A DNA stretch of 64,000 nucleotides, taken from Crocinitomicaceae bacterium (lineage in GTDB: Bacteria; Bacteroidota; Bacteroidia; Flavobacteriales_D; Crocinitomicaceae). How positions within the stretch are numbered: position 1 is the stretch's first letter; each line of letters begins with the position of its first letter. The stretch spans positions 47,748 through 111,747 of the forward strand of contig JAHEMR010000036.1 in the NCBI GenBank assembly GCA_024643545.1, written 5' to 3'. Positions 55,809 to 64,000 of the stretch are shown here, piece by piece. The position numbers were made by a program, and so were the translations under genes. The notes below the pieces were generated by a model. The model did not search any database, was not told the origin of the DNA, and was given only the letters and a program-made list of their open reading frames with translations.

Positions 55809-58800
55809 TTAGTCCATCGATACGTTCAAACACAATCCGCGTAGCTCGTGCAACAATACGTTGAAAGATTCAGGAATTCCTGGTTCAGGAATATTATCAC
55901 CTTTCACAATTGCTTCATAAGCTTTCGCACGACCCATTACGTCATCTGATTTAACCGTTAAGATTTCTTGAAGAATGTTTGCTGCACCGAATGCTTCCAA
56001 TGCCCAAACCTCCATTTCTCCAAAACGCTGACCTCCGAACTGTGCTTTACCACCAAGTGGTTGTTGCGTAATCAAAGAGTATGGTCCGATTGAACGAGCG
56101 TGCATCTTATCGTCTACCATGTGAGATAATTTCAACATGTAGATTACCCCAACGGTTGCTGGTTGGTGGAATCGCTCTCCTGTTCCTCCGTCATACAAGT
56201 ACGTTTTACCAGATTTAGGAACACCTGCTTTCGCTGTCCATTCGTCGATTTCTGATGGTTTTGCACCATCAAAAATTGGCGTTGCGAACTTCATGCCTAA
56301 TTTTTCACCTGCCCAACCAAGAACAGTTTCATAAATTTGACCAAGGTTCATACGTGAAGGTACACCAAGTGGATTCAATACGATATCAACTGGGGTTCCG
56401 TCTTCAAGGAAAGGCATGTCTTCTTGACGAACAATGTTCGCAACGATACCTTTATTTCCGTGACGTCCCGCCATTTTATCACCCACTTTCAATTTACGTT
56501 TTTTAGCAACATAAACTTTCGCCAATTTCACGATTCCTGCTGGAAGTTCATCTCCAACTGAAATATGGAATTTACGACGTTTGTAGTTACCAAGTAAATC
56601 GTTCGCTTTGATATTAAAGTTGTGAATTACACGACTAATCAATTGATTAATTTTCACATCCGAAGTCCAGTTCAAAGGATTAACAATGGAATAATCCAAT
56701 GCCATCAACGCCTTATTCGTGAATTTCGTTCCTTTCTTGATCAATTCTTCTTTGAAGTTGTTAAATACACCTGAAGATTTGTGTTCACCTAAAATGACCA
56801 TCAATTTTTCTGCAAGTTTTTCCTTCAAATCAGCAAAATCTTTTTGGTATTCTGCATCGATTGTTTCCAAGATTGGTTTATCTTGAGATTTAGATTTACG
56901 GTCTTTAACAGCTCTTGAGAATAATTTTTTCTCAATGACAACACCACGTAAAGATGGACCTGCTTTCAATGAAGCATCCTTCACATCTCCTGCTTTGTCA
57001 CCAAAGATTGCACGTAATAATTTCTCCTCTGGAGATGGATCTGTTTCACCTTTTGGTGTAATTTTTCCAATTAAAATATCGCCTTCTCTGATTTCTGCAC
57101 CGATACGAATCAATCCATTCTCATCTAAATCTTTTGTCGCTTCTTCACTCACGTTTGGAATATCTGAAGTTAATTCCTCCATTCCACGTTTTGTGTCACG
57201 AACCTCTAAAGAATATTCATCTATGTGTACACTTGTAAAGATGTCATCACGAACAACTTTTTCAGAAATTACAATCGCATCCTCAAAGTTATATCCTTTC
57301 CAAGGCATGAACGCAACTTTCAAGTTTTGACCTAAAGCCAACTCACCAGCTTGTGTTGCATATCCTTCACAAAGCACTTGACCTCTTTCAACGCGATCGC
57401 CTTTTTGAACAATCGGTTTCAAGTTGATACATGTACTTTGATTCGTTTTCATGAATTTCGTTAAGCCGTAACGTGTTACTTCGCTATCGAAACTCACCAT
57501 TTTATCTTCTTCGTTCCAATCGTAACGAATTACGATTTCGTTTGCGTCTACATACTCAACTGTACCAGTTCCTTCAGCATTGATTAACACACGAGAATCT
57601 CGTGCAACCAAACGCTCAATTCCTGTTCCAACAATTGGAGAATTTGGACGTAATAATGGAACTGCTTGACGTTGCATGTTTGATCCCATCAATGCACGGT
57701 TGGCATCATCATGCTCCAAGAAAGGAATTGATGAAGCGGCAATCGATGCAATTTGATTGGCACCAACGTCCATCAAATTCAAATCTTTCGGTGCTACCAC
57801 AGGGAAGTCACCTTCGAAACGTGCTTTGACAACATCTGACAAGAAGTTTCCTTTATCATCCATCACAGCATTTGCTTGTGCGATCATTTTTGAATCTTCT
57901 TCTTCAGCTGCTAAATAAACAGGCTCTTCATTTAATACAACTTTACCATTTTCAACACGACGGTAAGGCGTTTCAATGAATCCTAATTTATTTACTTTCG
58001 CAAATACACACAAAGAAGAAATCAAACCAATGTTTGGTCCTTCTGGAGTTTCAATCGTACAAAGACGACCATAGTGTGTATAGTGAACGTCACGAACCTC
58101 GAATCCTGCTCTTTCACGAGAAAGTCCGCCTGGTCCTAGTGCCGATAGACGGCGCTTGTGTGTTACTTCAGAAAGTGGATTGGTTTGATCCATAAACTGA
58201 GATAACTGATTCGTTCCAAAGAATGAATTGATAACAGATGAAAGTGTTTTCGCATTGATCAAGTCAATTGGCGTAAATACTTCATTGTCACGCACGTTCA
58301 TACGCTCACGGATCGTTCTCGCCATTCTTGCAAGACCAACACCGAATTGCGCATACAATTGTTCACCAACTGTACGAACACGACGGTTTGATAAGTGGTC
58401 AATATCATCGATATCTGCTTTCGAGTTAATTAACTCGATCAAATATTTAATGATGTTAATGATATCTGTTTTCGTAAGAACGCGAGACTCTTCAGAATCA
58501 TCTAAACCAAGTTTCTTATTCAAACGGAAACGACCTACCTCACCTAAATCATAACGCGCATCAGAGAAGAATAATTTCTCAAACACTCCTTTTGCCGTTT
58601 CATAGTCGGGCGGATCTGCGTTACGTAATTGACGGTAAATGTGTTCAACCGCTTCTTTTTCAGAGTTGGAAGTATCCTTTTGTAAAGTATTGTAGATAAT
58701 GGTATAATCCGTAGAATTACCATCTTCTTTATGTAAAATCAACGATTTTGCACCAGAATCCATGATAGAATCTAAGTGCTCTTCACCGATTACTAACTCA

Positions 58801-59618
58801 CGATCAAGGATTACCTCATTACGTTCGATAGACACAACTTCTCCTGTATCCTCATCTACGAAATCTTCAATCCATGTTTTTAACACACGTGCTGCTAATC
58901 GACGTCCAACTAATTTTTTCAAATTGGCTTTATTGACCTTGACTTCATCAGCCAATCCAAAAATTTCTAGGATATCACGATCTGTTTCGTATCCAATTGC
59001 TCGGAACAAAGTTGTAACAGGCAATTTTTTCTTACGATCGATGTAAGCGTACATGATGTTATTGATATCTGTCGCAAATTCAATCCAAGATCCCTTGAAA
59101 GGAATGATACGTGCAGAATATAATTTTGTGCCATTTGCGTGACGGCTTTGGCCGAAGAACACACCTGGAGATCGGTGTAACTGGGAAACGATAACACGTT
59201 CAGCACCGTTTACAACGAAAGACCCCTTTGGGGTCATATAAGGAATTGTACCTAAATAAACATCTTGTACGATTGTTTCAAAATCCTCATGTTCAGGATC
59301 GGTACAATATAATTTCAATTTAGCCTTTAAAGGAACACTGTACGTTAATCCGCGTTCAATACATTCTTCAATAGAATATCTTGGTGGATCTACGAAGTAG
59401 TCTAAAAACTCCAATACAAATTGGTTTCTTGTATCGGTAATTGGAAAGTTTTCGGCGAAAACTTTAAATAAACCTTCACTATCACGATTCTCAGGTGTTG
59501 TTTCCAACTGAAAGAATTCTTGGAAGGATTTTAATTGAATCTCCAGGAAATCTGGGTATTCAAATTGATTTTTGCTTGAAGCAAAATTAATTCGGGTTGA
59601 ATTATTTGATGTTGCCAA
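55809..59618 (-). CDS. rpoB: RNA polymerase subunit beta
   Basis: The 1269-residue beta subunit. Typical segments: [16 protein letters not shown] [12 protein letters not shown], the rifampicin region [19 protein letters not shown] with [45 protein letters not shown], and the C-terminal [21 protein letters not shown]. The rifampicin pocket residues look wild-type (no obvious resistance change). The frame begins with TTG (59616-59618) just before [13 protein letters not shown]; no ATG lies near, so a TTG start is the best reading. A strong hairpin lies between rplL and this gene. Confidence 0.97.
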   Translation of the reverse strand: MATSNNSTRINFASSKNQFEYPDFLEIQLKSFQEFFQLETTPENRDSEGLFKVFAENFPITDTRNQFVLEFLDYFVDPPRYSIEECIERGLTYSVPLKAKLKLYCTDPEHEDFETIVQDVYLGTIPYMTPKGSFVVNGAERVIVSQLHRSPGVFFGQSRHANGTKLYSARIIPFKGSWIEFATDINNIMYAYIDRKKKLPVTTLFRAIGYETDRDILEIFGLADEVKVNKANLKKLVGRRLAARVLKTWIEDFVDEDTGEVVSIERNEVILDRELVIGEEHLDSIMDSGAKSLILHKEDGNSTDYTIIYNTLQKDTSNSEKEAVEHIYRQLRNADPPDYETAKGVFEKLFFSDARYDLGEVGRFRLNKKLGLDDSEESRVLTKTDIINIIKYLIELINSKADIDDIDHLSNRRVRTVGEQLYAQFGVGLARMARTIRERMNVRDNEVFTPIDLINAKTLSSVINSFFGTNQLSQFMDQTNPLSEVTHKRRLSALGPGGLSRERAGFEVRDVHYTHYGRLCTIETPEGPNIGLISSLCVFAKVNKLGFIETPYRRVENGKVVLNEEPVYLAAEEEDSKMIAQANAVMDDKGNFLSDVVKARFEGDFPVVAPKDLNLMDVGANQIASIAASSIPFLEHDDANRALMGSNMQRQAVPLLRPNSPIVGTGIERLVARDSRVLINAEGTGTVEYVDANEIVIRYDWNEEDKMVSFDSEVTRYGLTKFMKTNQSTCINLKPIVQKGDRVERGQVLCEGYATQAGELALGQNLKVAFMPWKGYNFEDAIVISEKVVRDDIFTSVHIDEYSLEVRDTKRGMEELTSDIPNVSEEATKDLDENGLIRIGAEIREGDILIGKITPKGETDPSPEEKLLRAIFGDKAGDVKDASLKAGPSLRGVVIEKKLFSRAVKDRKSKSQDKPILETIDAEYQKDFADLKEKLAEKLMVILGEHKSSGVFNNFKEELIKKGTKFTNKALMALDYSIVNPLNWTSDVKINQLISRVIHNFNIKANDLLGNYKRRKFHISVGDELPAGIVKLAKVYVAKKRKLKVGDKMAGRHGNKGIVANIVRQEDMPFLEDGTPVDIVLNPLGVPSRMNLGQIYETVLGWAGEKLGMKFATPIFDGAKPSEIDEWTAKAGVPKSGKTYLYDGGTGERFHQPATVGVIYMLKLSHMVDDKMHARSIGPYSLITQQPLGGKAQFGGQRFGEMEVWALEAFGAANILQEILTVKSDDVMGRAKAYEAIVKGDNIPEPGIPESFNVLLHELRGLCLNVSMD

Positions 59619-59671
59619 GGCTTTTGTTTTTTAGTTATTCGATTATTCTGTCAAAATCAACATGCGAAAAA

Positions 59672-59711
59672 ACAGGAGAAGGCATCCGCTAAAAAGCGGT
59701 GCCTTTCCTGT
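59672..59711 (-). terminator. Hairpin between rplL and rpoB (probable attenuator)
   Basis: On the minus strand ACAGGA...AGCGG, a small loop, and a matching right arm to TCCTGT form a long imperfect stem (about 17 bp) followed by six T. Since rpoBC have no evident separate promoter, it probably works as a leaky terminator or an RNase III processing site. Confidence 0.8.
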
Positions 59712-59727
59712 AATATTGTGGGATTAA

Positions 59728-60105
59728 TTACTTAATCTCAACTTCAGCTCCAGCTTCTTCTAAAGATTTTTTAAGACCTTCAGCCTCATCTTTAGAAACT
59801 CCTTCTTTCAATGTTGCAGGAGCACCGTCTACTAAGTCTTTAGACTCTTTCAATCCGTTTCCTGTTAATTCTTTAACAAGTTTAACTACAGCTAGTTTGT
59901 TTGGTCCACCAGCTTTCAAGATTACGTCGAATTCCGTTTTCTCAGCAGCAGCTTCACCTGCATCAGCAGCACCACCAGCCATCATAACCGGAGCAGCCGC
60001 AGCTGGTTCGATTCCGTATTCATCTTTTAAAATTGTTGCTAACTCGCTTACTTCTTTTACTGTAAGGTTAACTAACGTTTCTGCAATTTGCTTTAAATCA
60101 GCCAT
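59728..60105 (-). CDS. rplL: Ribosomal protein bL12
   Basis: A 125-residue stalk protein that recruits translation GTPases. The N-terminal dimerisation helices ([20 protein letters not shown]) are followed by an alanine-rich hinge ([20 protein letters not shown]) and the conserved C-terminal domain with [20 protein letters not shown] and [13 protein letters not shown]. It follows rplJ, its stalk base partner, with 36 bp between; present in several copies per ribosome, it needs more mRNA than rpoB, which fits the hairpin behind it. Confidence 0.98.
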   Translation of the reverse strand: MADLKQIAETLVNLTVKEVSELATILKDEYGIEPAAAAPVMMAGGAADAGEAAAEKTEFDVILKAGGPNKLAVVKLVKELTGNGLKESKDLVDGAPATLKEGVSKDEAEGLKKSLEEAGAEVEIK

Positions 60106-60141
60106 TTTATTTTAATTTAAAAAAGGTTATTATTAATTAAT

Positions 60142-60663
60142 TTATGCTCGTTCTTCGAGCGTTTTAAGGATTCCAGCGATTGTATTACCAGAACCTTTAA
60201 GAGCAGACAATACATTTTGAGCAGGACTCTGCAACATTCCAATGATTTGACCAACCAATTCTTCTTTACTTTTCAGTGATTCTAGAACTTTTAATTGATC
60301 GTCTCCAATGAAAATTGCTTCATCAATGTATGCACCTTTCAAAATTGGTTTCGGTGATTTCTTACGGAAATCAGCAATCAATTTTGCAGGAGCATTCGCT
60401 ACTTCGCTGAACATAACAGAAGTTGATCCTTTCAATACATCTCTCAATGCACCGAAATCTTTCCCTTCTACTTTGTCCATCGCTTTTTGAAGCAATGCAT
60501 TTTTAACTACACGCATAGATATGTTTGATTGAAAACATCTTCTACGCAATGCGTTAATTGTCTCTACTGTTAATTCTGCTGTGTCTGCTAGATACAACAC
60601 ATTGTTAGCAGTTAAATCTGCCGCCAAATCGCTGATGTACTTCGCTTTTTCTTCTCTTGTCAT
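60142..60663 (-). CDS. rplJ: Ribosomal protein uL10
   Basis: A 173-residue protein that anchors bL12 dimers on the ribosome. It begins MTREEKAKYISDLAADLTAN and contains VVKNALLQKAMDK, an FRKKSPKPILKGAYIDE segment and a C-terminal helix (QNVLSALKGSGNTIAGILKTL) that holds the bL12 binding sites. Lies 11 bp after rplA. No long leader that could bind an L10-L12 complex separates it from rplA. Confidence 0.97.
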   Translation of the reverse strand: MTREEKAKYISDLAADLTANNVLYLADTAELTVETINALRRRCFQSNISMRVVKNALLQKAMDKVEGKDFGALRDVLKGSTSVMFSEVANAPAKLIADFRKKSPKPILKGAYIDEAIFIGDDQLKVLESLKSKEELVGQIIGMLQSPAQNVLSALKGSGNTIAGILKTLEERA

Positions 60664-60674
60664 TTTCTTAAGTA

Positions 60675-61370
60675 TTAAGCAGTAACAGACTTCGCGTCAA
60701 TTTGTATCCCTGGACTCATCGTAGAGCTCAGGTAGATACTTTTAATATAAGTACCTTTTGCAGCAGATGGTTTTAATTTAACTAGTTGTTGAATCAACTC
60801 ACTCGCATTCTCACGAATTTTGTCACCTTCAAAACTAACTTTACCTACCGAAGAGTGAATGATACCGTATTTATCAACTTTAAAGTCAATTTTACCAGCT
60901 TTCACCTCAGTTACAGCTTTACCAATTTCCATGGTAACTGTACCTGTTTTCGGGTTAGGCATTAAACCACGTGGTCCTAAAACACGTCCAAGTGCACCTA
61001 CTTTACCCATAACTGAAGGCATTGTAATGATTACGTCGATGTCTGTCCAACCACTTTTGATTTTATCAATGTAGTCATCAAGTCCAACATATTCCGCACC
61101 TGCTTCGATTGCTTCTTTTTCCTTGTCCGGAGTACAAAGTACAAGTACTTTAATATCCTTACCAGTTCCATGAGGCAATGCAACGGTTCCACGTACCATT
61201 TGATTCGCTTTACGAGGATCAACCCCTAAACGAACACAAATATCTACAGAGGCATCGAATTTGGTAGTAGAAATTCCCTTCACCAAATCGCATGCTTCAG
61301 ATAGAGTGTAGACCTTTGTCAAATCAAATTTAGACAAGATCTCTTTTCTTTTTTTAGAAACTCTTTTCAT
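60675..61370 (-). CDS. rplA: Ribosomal protein uL1
   Basis: A 231-residue protein of the L1 stalk, also a translational repressor of its own operon in many bacteria. Seen: [33 protein letters not shown], the signature [28 protein letters not shown] (shown in part), and [15 protein letters not shown]. It follows rplK by 9 bp. A possible regulatory stem for it lies before rplK (61851-61888). Confidence 0.98.
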   Translation of the reverse strand: MKRVSKKRKEILSKFDLTKVYTLSEACDLVKGISTTKFDASVDICVRLGVDPRKANQMVRGTVALPHGTGKDIKVLVLCTPDKEKEAIEAGAEYVGLDDYIDKIKSGWTDIDVIITMPSVMGKVGALGRVLGPRGLMPNPKTGTVTMEIGKAVTEVKAGKIDFKVDKYGIIHSSVGKVSFEGDKIRENASELIQQLVKLKPSAAKGTYIKSIYLSSTMSPGIQIDAKSVTA

Positions 61371-61379
61371 AACAATTAA

Positions 61380-61826
61380 TTATTTGGATTGAGGAGCGAC
61401 TCCACCTTTAACGGTTACCCCCATACTTCTTGCTGTTCCTGCAACCATTCGCATTGCTGCATCAACGGTAAAACAATTCAAATCTGGTAATTTATCTTCA
61501 GCAATCATGCGAATTTGATCCCAAGAAATGGAAGCAACTTTTACACGATTTGGCTCAGATGAACCTTTTTTGATTTTTGTGTGCTCGATGATTTGTACCG
61601 CCGCTGGTGGTGTTTTAAGAACGAAATCAAAGGATTTATCACCATAAACAGTGATAACAACAGGAACTACCTTACCCATTTTATCTTGAGTACGAGCATT
61701 AAACTGCTTACAAAACTCCATGATATTTACACCTTTCGCACCTAAAGCAGGTCCAATTGGCGGTGATGGGTTGGCTGCGCCTCCTTTGATCTGCAATTTG
61801 ATCAATGCTGCTACTTCTTTAGCCAT
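61380..61826 (-). CDS. rplK: Ribosomal protein uL11
   Basis: A 148-residue protein at the GTPase-associated centre. It begins with [20 protein letters not shown], followed by [23 protein letters not shown], which includes the proline-rich switch, and ends with the RNA-binding domain ([13 protein letters not shown]). Length is typical. It is separated from nusG by 82 bp, the longest gap between nusG and rplL. Confidence 0.98.
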   Translation of the reverse strand: MAKEVAALIKLQIKGGAANPSPPIGPALGAKGVNIMEFCKQFNARTQDKMGKVVPVVITVYGDKSFDFVLKTPPAAVQIIEHTKIKKGSSEPNRVKVASISWDQIRMIAEDKLPDLNCFTVDAAMRMVAGTARSMGVTVKGGVAPQSK

Positions 61827-61850
61827 ATATATTAAAATTATGTAGTCAAC

Positions 61851-61888
61851 GTGAATCGGTGATGGGAAGCTTTAATCATCGGACTCAC
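61851..61888 (-). promoter_or_regulatory. Possible L1-type autoregulatory stem in the rplK leader
   Basis: On the minus strand GTGAGTC (61888-61882) can pair with GATTCAC (61857-61851), with one G-U, and inside it GATG pairs with CATC across an asymmetric bulge (C versus ACC). Nested short stems with an asymmetric loop resemble L1 mRNA targets, but I could not match the L1 consensus exactly. Confidence 0.3.
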
Positions 61889-61908
61889 TCCTACGGTTAA
61901 TACAACTT

Positions 61909-62460
61909 TTAACCTTCTTTCTCAACTTGCATATAGCTGAGTTCCAAAAGGTTTTTTCGGCCAAATATTTTGACCATTACTTTTAATTTTTTCTTTTCTT
62001 CATTGATTTCATCTACAACTCCTGTGAAGTTATTAAATGGACCATCAATTACTTTAACAGATTCACCAACAACGAAAGGAATTTTCAATTCTTCCTCTGT
62101 TGTAGCCAATTCGTCTACCTTACCTAAAATTCTATTTACTTCGGCTAATCGCATTGGAACAGGTTCACCACCTTTCACTGTGCCAAGAAAACCAATAACA
62201 TTTGGAATACTCTTAATCACGTGACTTACTTCACCTACAAGTGCAGCTTCAATTAACACGTAACCTGGTAAAAAAGCTTTTTCCTTATTTACCTTCTTTC
62301 CGTTTTGGATTTTAAAAACCTTTTCAGTTGGAATTAAAACTTGGTTCACATAGTCATTAAGTTTCATTCGAGTAATTTCTAACTCTAAATACTCCTTAAC
62401 TTTCTTTTCTTTACCACTTACGGCACGAACTACATACCATTTCTTAACAATTTCTGCCAT
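61909..62460 (-). CDS. nusG: Transcription termination/antitermination factor NusG
   Basis: A 183-residue elongation factor that binds RNA polymerase beta' and couples to Rho or the ribosome. The NGN domain begins KKWYVVRAVSGKEKKVKEYLE and includes FLPGYVLIEAAL and IPNVIGFLG; the C-terminal KOW domain reads GESVKVIDGPFNNFTGVVDEI and ends with FGRKNLLELSYMQVE. It follows secE by 13 bp. Only one NusG-type gene appears in the window. Confidence 0.97.
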   Translation of the reverse strand: MAEIVKKWYVVRAVSGKEKKVKEYLELEITRMKLNDYVNQVLIPTEKVFKIQNGKKVNKEKAFLPGYVLIEAALVGEVSHVIKSIPNVIGFLGTVKGGEPVPMRLAEVNRILGKVDELATTEEELKIPFVVGESVKVIDGPFNNFTGVVDEINEEKKKLKVMVKIFGRKNLLELSYMQVEKEG

Positions 62461-62473
62461 TACTGTATTTTGT

Positions 62474-62695
62474 TTAGAATGATCCGTATATAAAACCTAA
62501 TAATCCTTTCCACAATGAACCTTCTTCTCCGGAAATACCGAAAGCGTAGTCCATTGCGAAGATCAAAAGTGCAATGAGAACAGACGAAACAACTACCAAA
62601 ATGGTATTATTTTGTAGTTCTTTCCAAGTCGGCCACGTCACATTGTGAAGCATTTCATTGGAAGTTTCCTGAAAATATGTTTTTATTTTTGACAC
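62474..62695 (-). CDS. secE: Preprotein translocase subunit SecE
   Basis: A 73-residue single-helix SecE. It has the conserved amphipathic segment LHNVTWPTWKELQNNT and one membrane helix (ILVVVSSVLIALLIFAMDY). An open frame extends to 62746, but that part is the tRNA-Trp gene read in frame, so it cannot be the real start. GTG at 62693-62695, giving MSKIKTYFQETSNEML, is the best start. It lies 20 bp after the tRNA and 13 bp before nusG. Confidence 0.93.
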   Translation of the reverse strand: MSKIKTYFQETSNEMLHNVTWPTWKELQNNTILVVVSSVLIALLIFAMDYAFGISGEEGSLWKGLLGFIYGSF

Positions 62696-62715
62696 TTGTA
62701 TCAATTTTAATTGAG

Positions 62716-62788
62716 CACGGGCGGTAGGATTCGAACCCACGACCAATGGTTTTGGAAACCACCACTCTACCAGCTGAGCTACACCCGT
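62716..62788 (-). tRNA. trpT: tRNA-Trp (anticodon CCA)
   Basis: A 73-nt cloverleaf read by hand. The acceptor stem ACGGGTG pairs with CGCCCGT, the D arm holds GCTCAGCTGGTAGAG, the anticodon arm GTGGT-TTCCAAA-ACCAT shows anticodon CCA, and the T arm has GGTTCGAATCC. The 3' CCA is not encoded (the discriminator G is followed by CTC), so it must be added by nucleotidyltransferase. It lies between tuf and secE, as commonly seen in Bacteroidota. Confidence 0.97.
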
Positions 62789-62790
62789 TT

Positions 62791-62817
62791 AAAAAGGGGA
62801 GTTGTTAAACTCCCCTT
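62791..62817 (-). terminator. Hairpin between tuf and tRNA-Trp
   Basis: On the minus strand AAGGGGAGTT, loop TAAC, AACTCCCCTT (62817-62794), then five T. A perfect 10-bp stem right after tuf and 3 bp before the mature tRNA 5' end. It can end tuf transcription or guide processing. Confidence 0.8.
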
Positions 62818-62840
62818 ACTTTAAACTATGTTGTTTCTTG

Positions 62841-64000
62841 TTAAGCTACGATTTCAGTAACCTGTCCAGCACCTACTGTTCTACCACCCTCACGGATTGC
62901 AAAACGAAGTCCTTTGTCCATTGCAACTGGTACGATCAATTTAACTGTAATTGATACGTTGTCACCTGGCATAACCATCTCACGACCATCTGTTAAGAAG
63001 ATTTCTCCTGTAACGTCTGTTGTACGGAAATAGAATTGAGGACGGTATTTATTGTGGAAAGGAGTGTGACGACCACCTTCTTCTTTCTTCAATACATAGA
63101 TCTCTGCTTTAAATTCTTGGTGAGGTGTAGTTGAACCTGGTTTACAGATAACCATACCACGTTTGATTTGAGATTTCTCAATACCACGTAATAATAAACC
63201 TGCGTTATCACCTGCTTCACCACGATCTAACATTTTACGGAACATCTCAACACCTGTAACTGTAGATGTCAATTTCAATTCACCCATTCCTAGGATTTCA
63301 ACCGGATCTCCAGAGTTGATAACTCCTGTTTCGATACGACCAGTAACAACTGTACCACGACCTGTAATCGTAAATACATCCTCAACTGGCATTAAGAAAG
63401 GCTTATCAACATCACGTGGAGGTAGTTCGATATATGTATCAACTGCATCCATTAACGCATCAACCGTTGCAACCCACTGAGGCTCTCCGTTTAATGCTCC
63501 CAAAGCAGAACCTTGGATAACTGGTGCATTATCACCATCGTATTTGTAGAAAGAAAGTAATTCACGTACTTCCATTTCAACTAATTCTAATAACTCAGCA
63601 TCATCTACCATGTCCACTTTGTTCATGAAGACAACTAAACGAGGAACACCAACTTGACGACCAAGTAGGATGTGCTCACGTGTTTGAGGCATTGGACCAT
63701 CAGTTGCGGCAACTACTAAAATAGCTCCATCCATTTGAGCAGCTCCAGTAACCATGTTCTTTACGTAATCGGCGTGACCTGGACAGTCAACGTGTGCGTA
63801 GTGACGGTTTGCTGTTTCGTACTCAATGTGCGAAGTGTTAATAGTGATACCACGCTCTTTTTCTTCGGGCGCGTTATCAATTGAAGAGAAATCACGAACC
63901 TGAGCCAATCCCTTAGAAGCAAGAACGCTAGAGATTGCTGCAGTCAACGTAGTCTTACCATGGTCAACGTGTCCAATAGTACCAATGTTCACGTGTGGTT
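62841..64000 (-). CDS. tuf: Elongation factor Tu (5' end outside window)
   Basis: The GTPase that delivers aminoacyl-tRNA to the ribosome. The visible part runs from [19 protein letters not shown] (G1 loop GHVDHGKT) through [12 protein letters not shown] (G3), [11 protein letters not shown] (G4, NKVD), domain II and the C-terminal domain ending [11 protein letters not shown]. About nine N-terminal residues (the usual MAKE-type start) lie beyond the window edge; the first full codon seen is the proline of KPHVNIG. The sequence shows no frameshift. First gene seen of the tuf-trpT-secE-nusG-ribosomal protein block. Confidence 0.98.
   Translation of the reverse strand, partial: PHVNIGTIGHVDHGKTTLTAAISSVLASKGLAQVRDFSSIDNAPEEKERGITINTSHIEYETANRHYAHVDCPGHADYVKNMVTGAAQMDGAILVVAATDGPMPQTREHILLGRQVGVPRLVVFMNKVDMVDDAELLELVEMEVRELLSFYKYDGDNAPVIQGSALGALNGEPQWVATVDALMDAVDTYIELPPRDVDKPFLMPVEDVFTITGRGTVVTGRIETGVINSGDPVEILGMGELKLTSTVTGVEMFRKMLDRGEAGDNAGLLLRGIEKSQIKRGMVICKPGSTTPHQEFKAEIYVLKKEEGGRHTPFHNKYRPQFYFRTTDVTGEIFLTDGREMVMPGDNVSITVKLIVPVAMDKGLRFAIREGGRTVGAGQVTEIVA

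Noticed and set aside
62696..62746. N-terminal extension of secE
   Set aside because: The extra codons are the tRNA-Trp gene and its 3' flank read in frame; the GTG at 62695 gives a normal SecE.
1..64000. CRISPR arrays, insertion sequences, prophage, defence islands
   Set aside because: No regularly spaced repeats, transposase, integrase or defence genes were seen; gene content is core plus one carbohydrate locus.

Overview
This window looks like a chromosome segment from a Bacteroidota bacterium, most likely order Flavobacteriales and plausibly a Crocinitomicaceae (Fluviicola-like) organism. The grounds are an AT-rich composition, promoters of the Bacteroidota type (TTTG, about 19 nt, TAnnTTTG), a SusC/SusD pair, several C-terminal type IX secretion (T9SS) sorting domains, a FtsZ ending in FLHDNVD, and a tuf-trpT-secE-nusG-rplKAJL-rpoBC block. 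The genus is inferred from gene style and memory, not from a search. No insertion sequence, prophage, CRISPR array or rRNA operon was seen, and no gap without a gene exceeds 300 bases.

Layout. 1-7.4 kb: an AIM24-family gene cut by the window edge, a small helical orphan, gpsA with an aspartate kinase, a feoA-feoB-small Cys-rich protein-corA metal transport operon, and a secreted DUF1573 protein. 7.4-9.2 kb (minus): methionine salvage mtnB-mtnD-mtnC. 9.3-25.7 kb (minus): a complete division and cell wall (dcw) cluster, mraZ-rsmH-ftsL-ftsI-murE-mraY-murD-orphan-ftsW-murG-murC-ftsQ-ftsA-ftsZ-yqeY. 25.9-32.9 kb (plus): an EamA transporter, rplU-rpmA, lnt, and a three-gene envelope cluster (CotH kinase-like protein with T9SS tail, lipoprotein, DUF2490 protein). 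33-47.4 kb (minus): a starch/maltodextrin utilisation locus made of a SusE/F-like protein with T9SS tail, a GH13 amylase with T9SS tail, a second CotH kinase-like protein, a SusA-like GH13, a GH31 glucosidase, SusC and SusD. 47.4-51.4 kb: ispE, and divergent accA-recG. 51.5-64 kb (minus): rpoC, rpoB, rplL, rplJ, rplA, rplK, nusG, secE, tRNA-Trp and tuf (cut by the window edge).

How it works together. The dcw block supplies the lipid II pathway except murF and ddl, together with the divisome core. The starch locus reads as a surface system: T9SS-exported binding protein and amylase cut starch outside, SusCD imports oligosaccharides, and the SusA-like and GH31 enzymes finish them. It carries no regulator, but its two probable promoters share an 18-bp palindromic motif, the best candidate here for an undescribed control site.

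Most notable observations: the shared operator of the starch locus; a CotH kinase-like gene inside that locus and a second one beside a lipoprotein/DUF2490 pair; an unrecognised gene between murD and ftsW; six genes whose TAnnTTTG box sits only 4-6 nt before the start codon, predicting leaderless mRNAs; and a strong hairpin between rplL and rpoB at the place of the E. coli attenuator, followed by a TTG start for rpoB.
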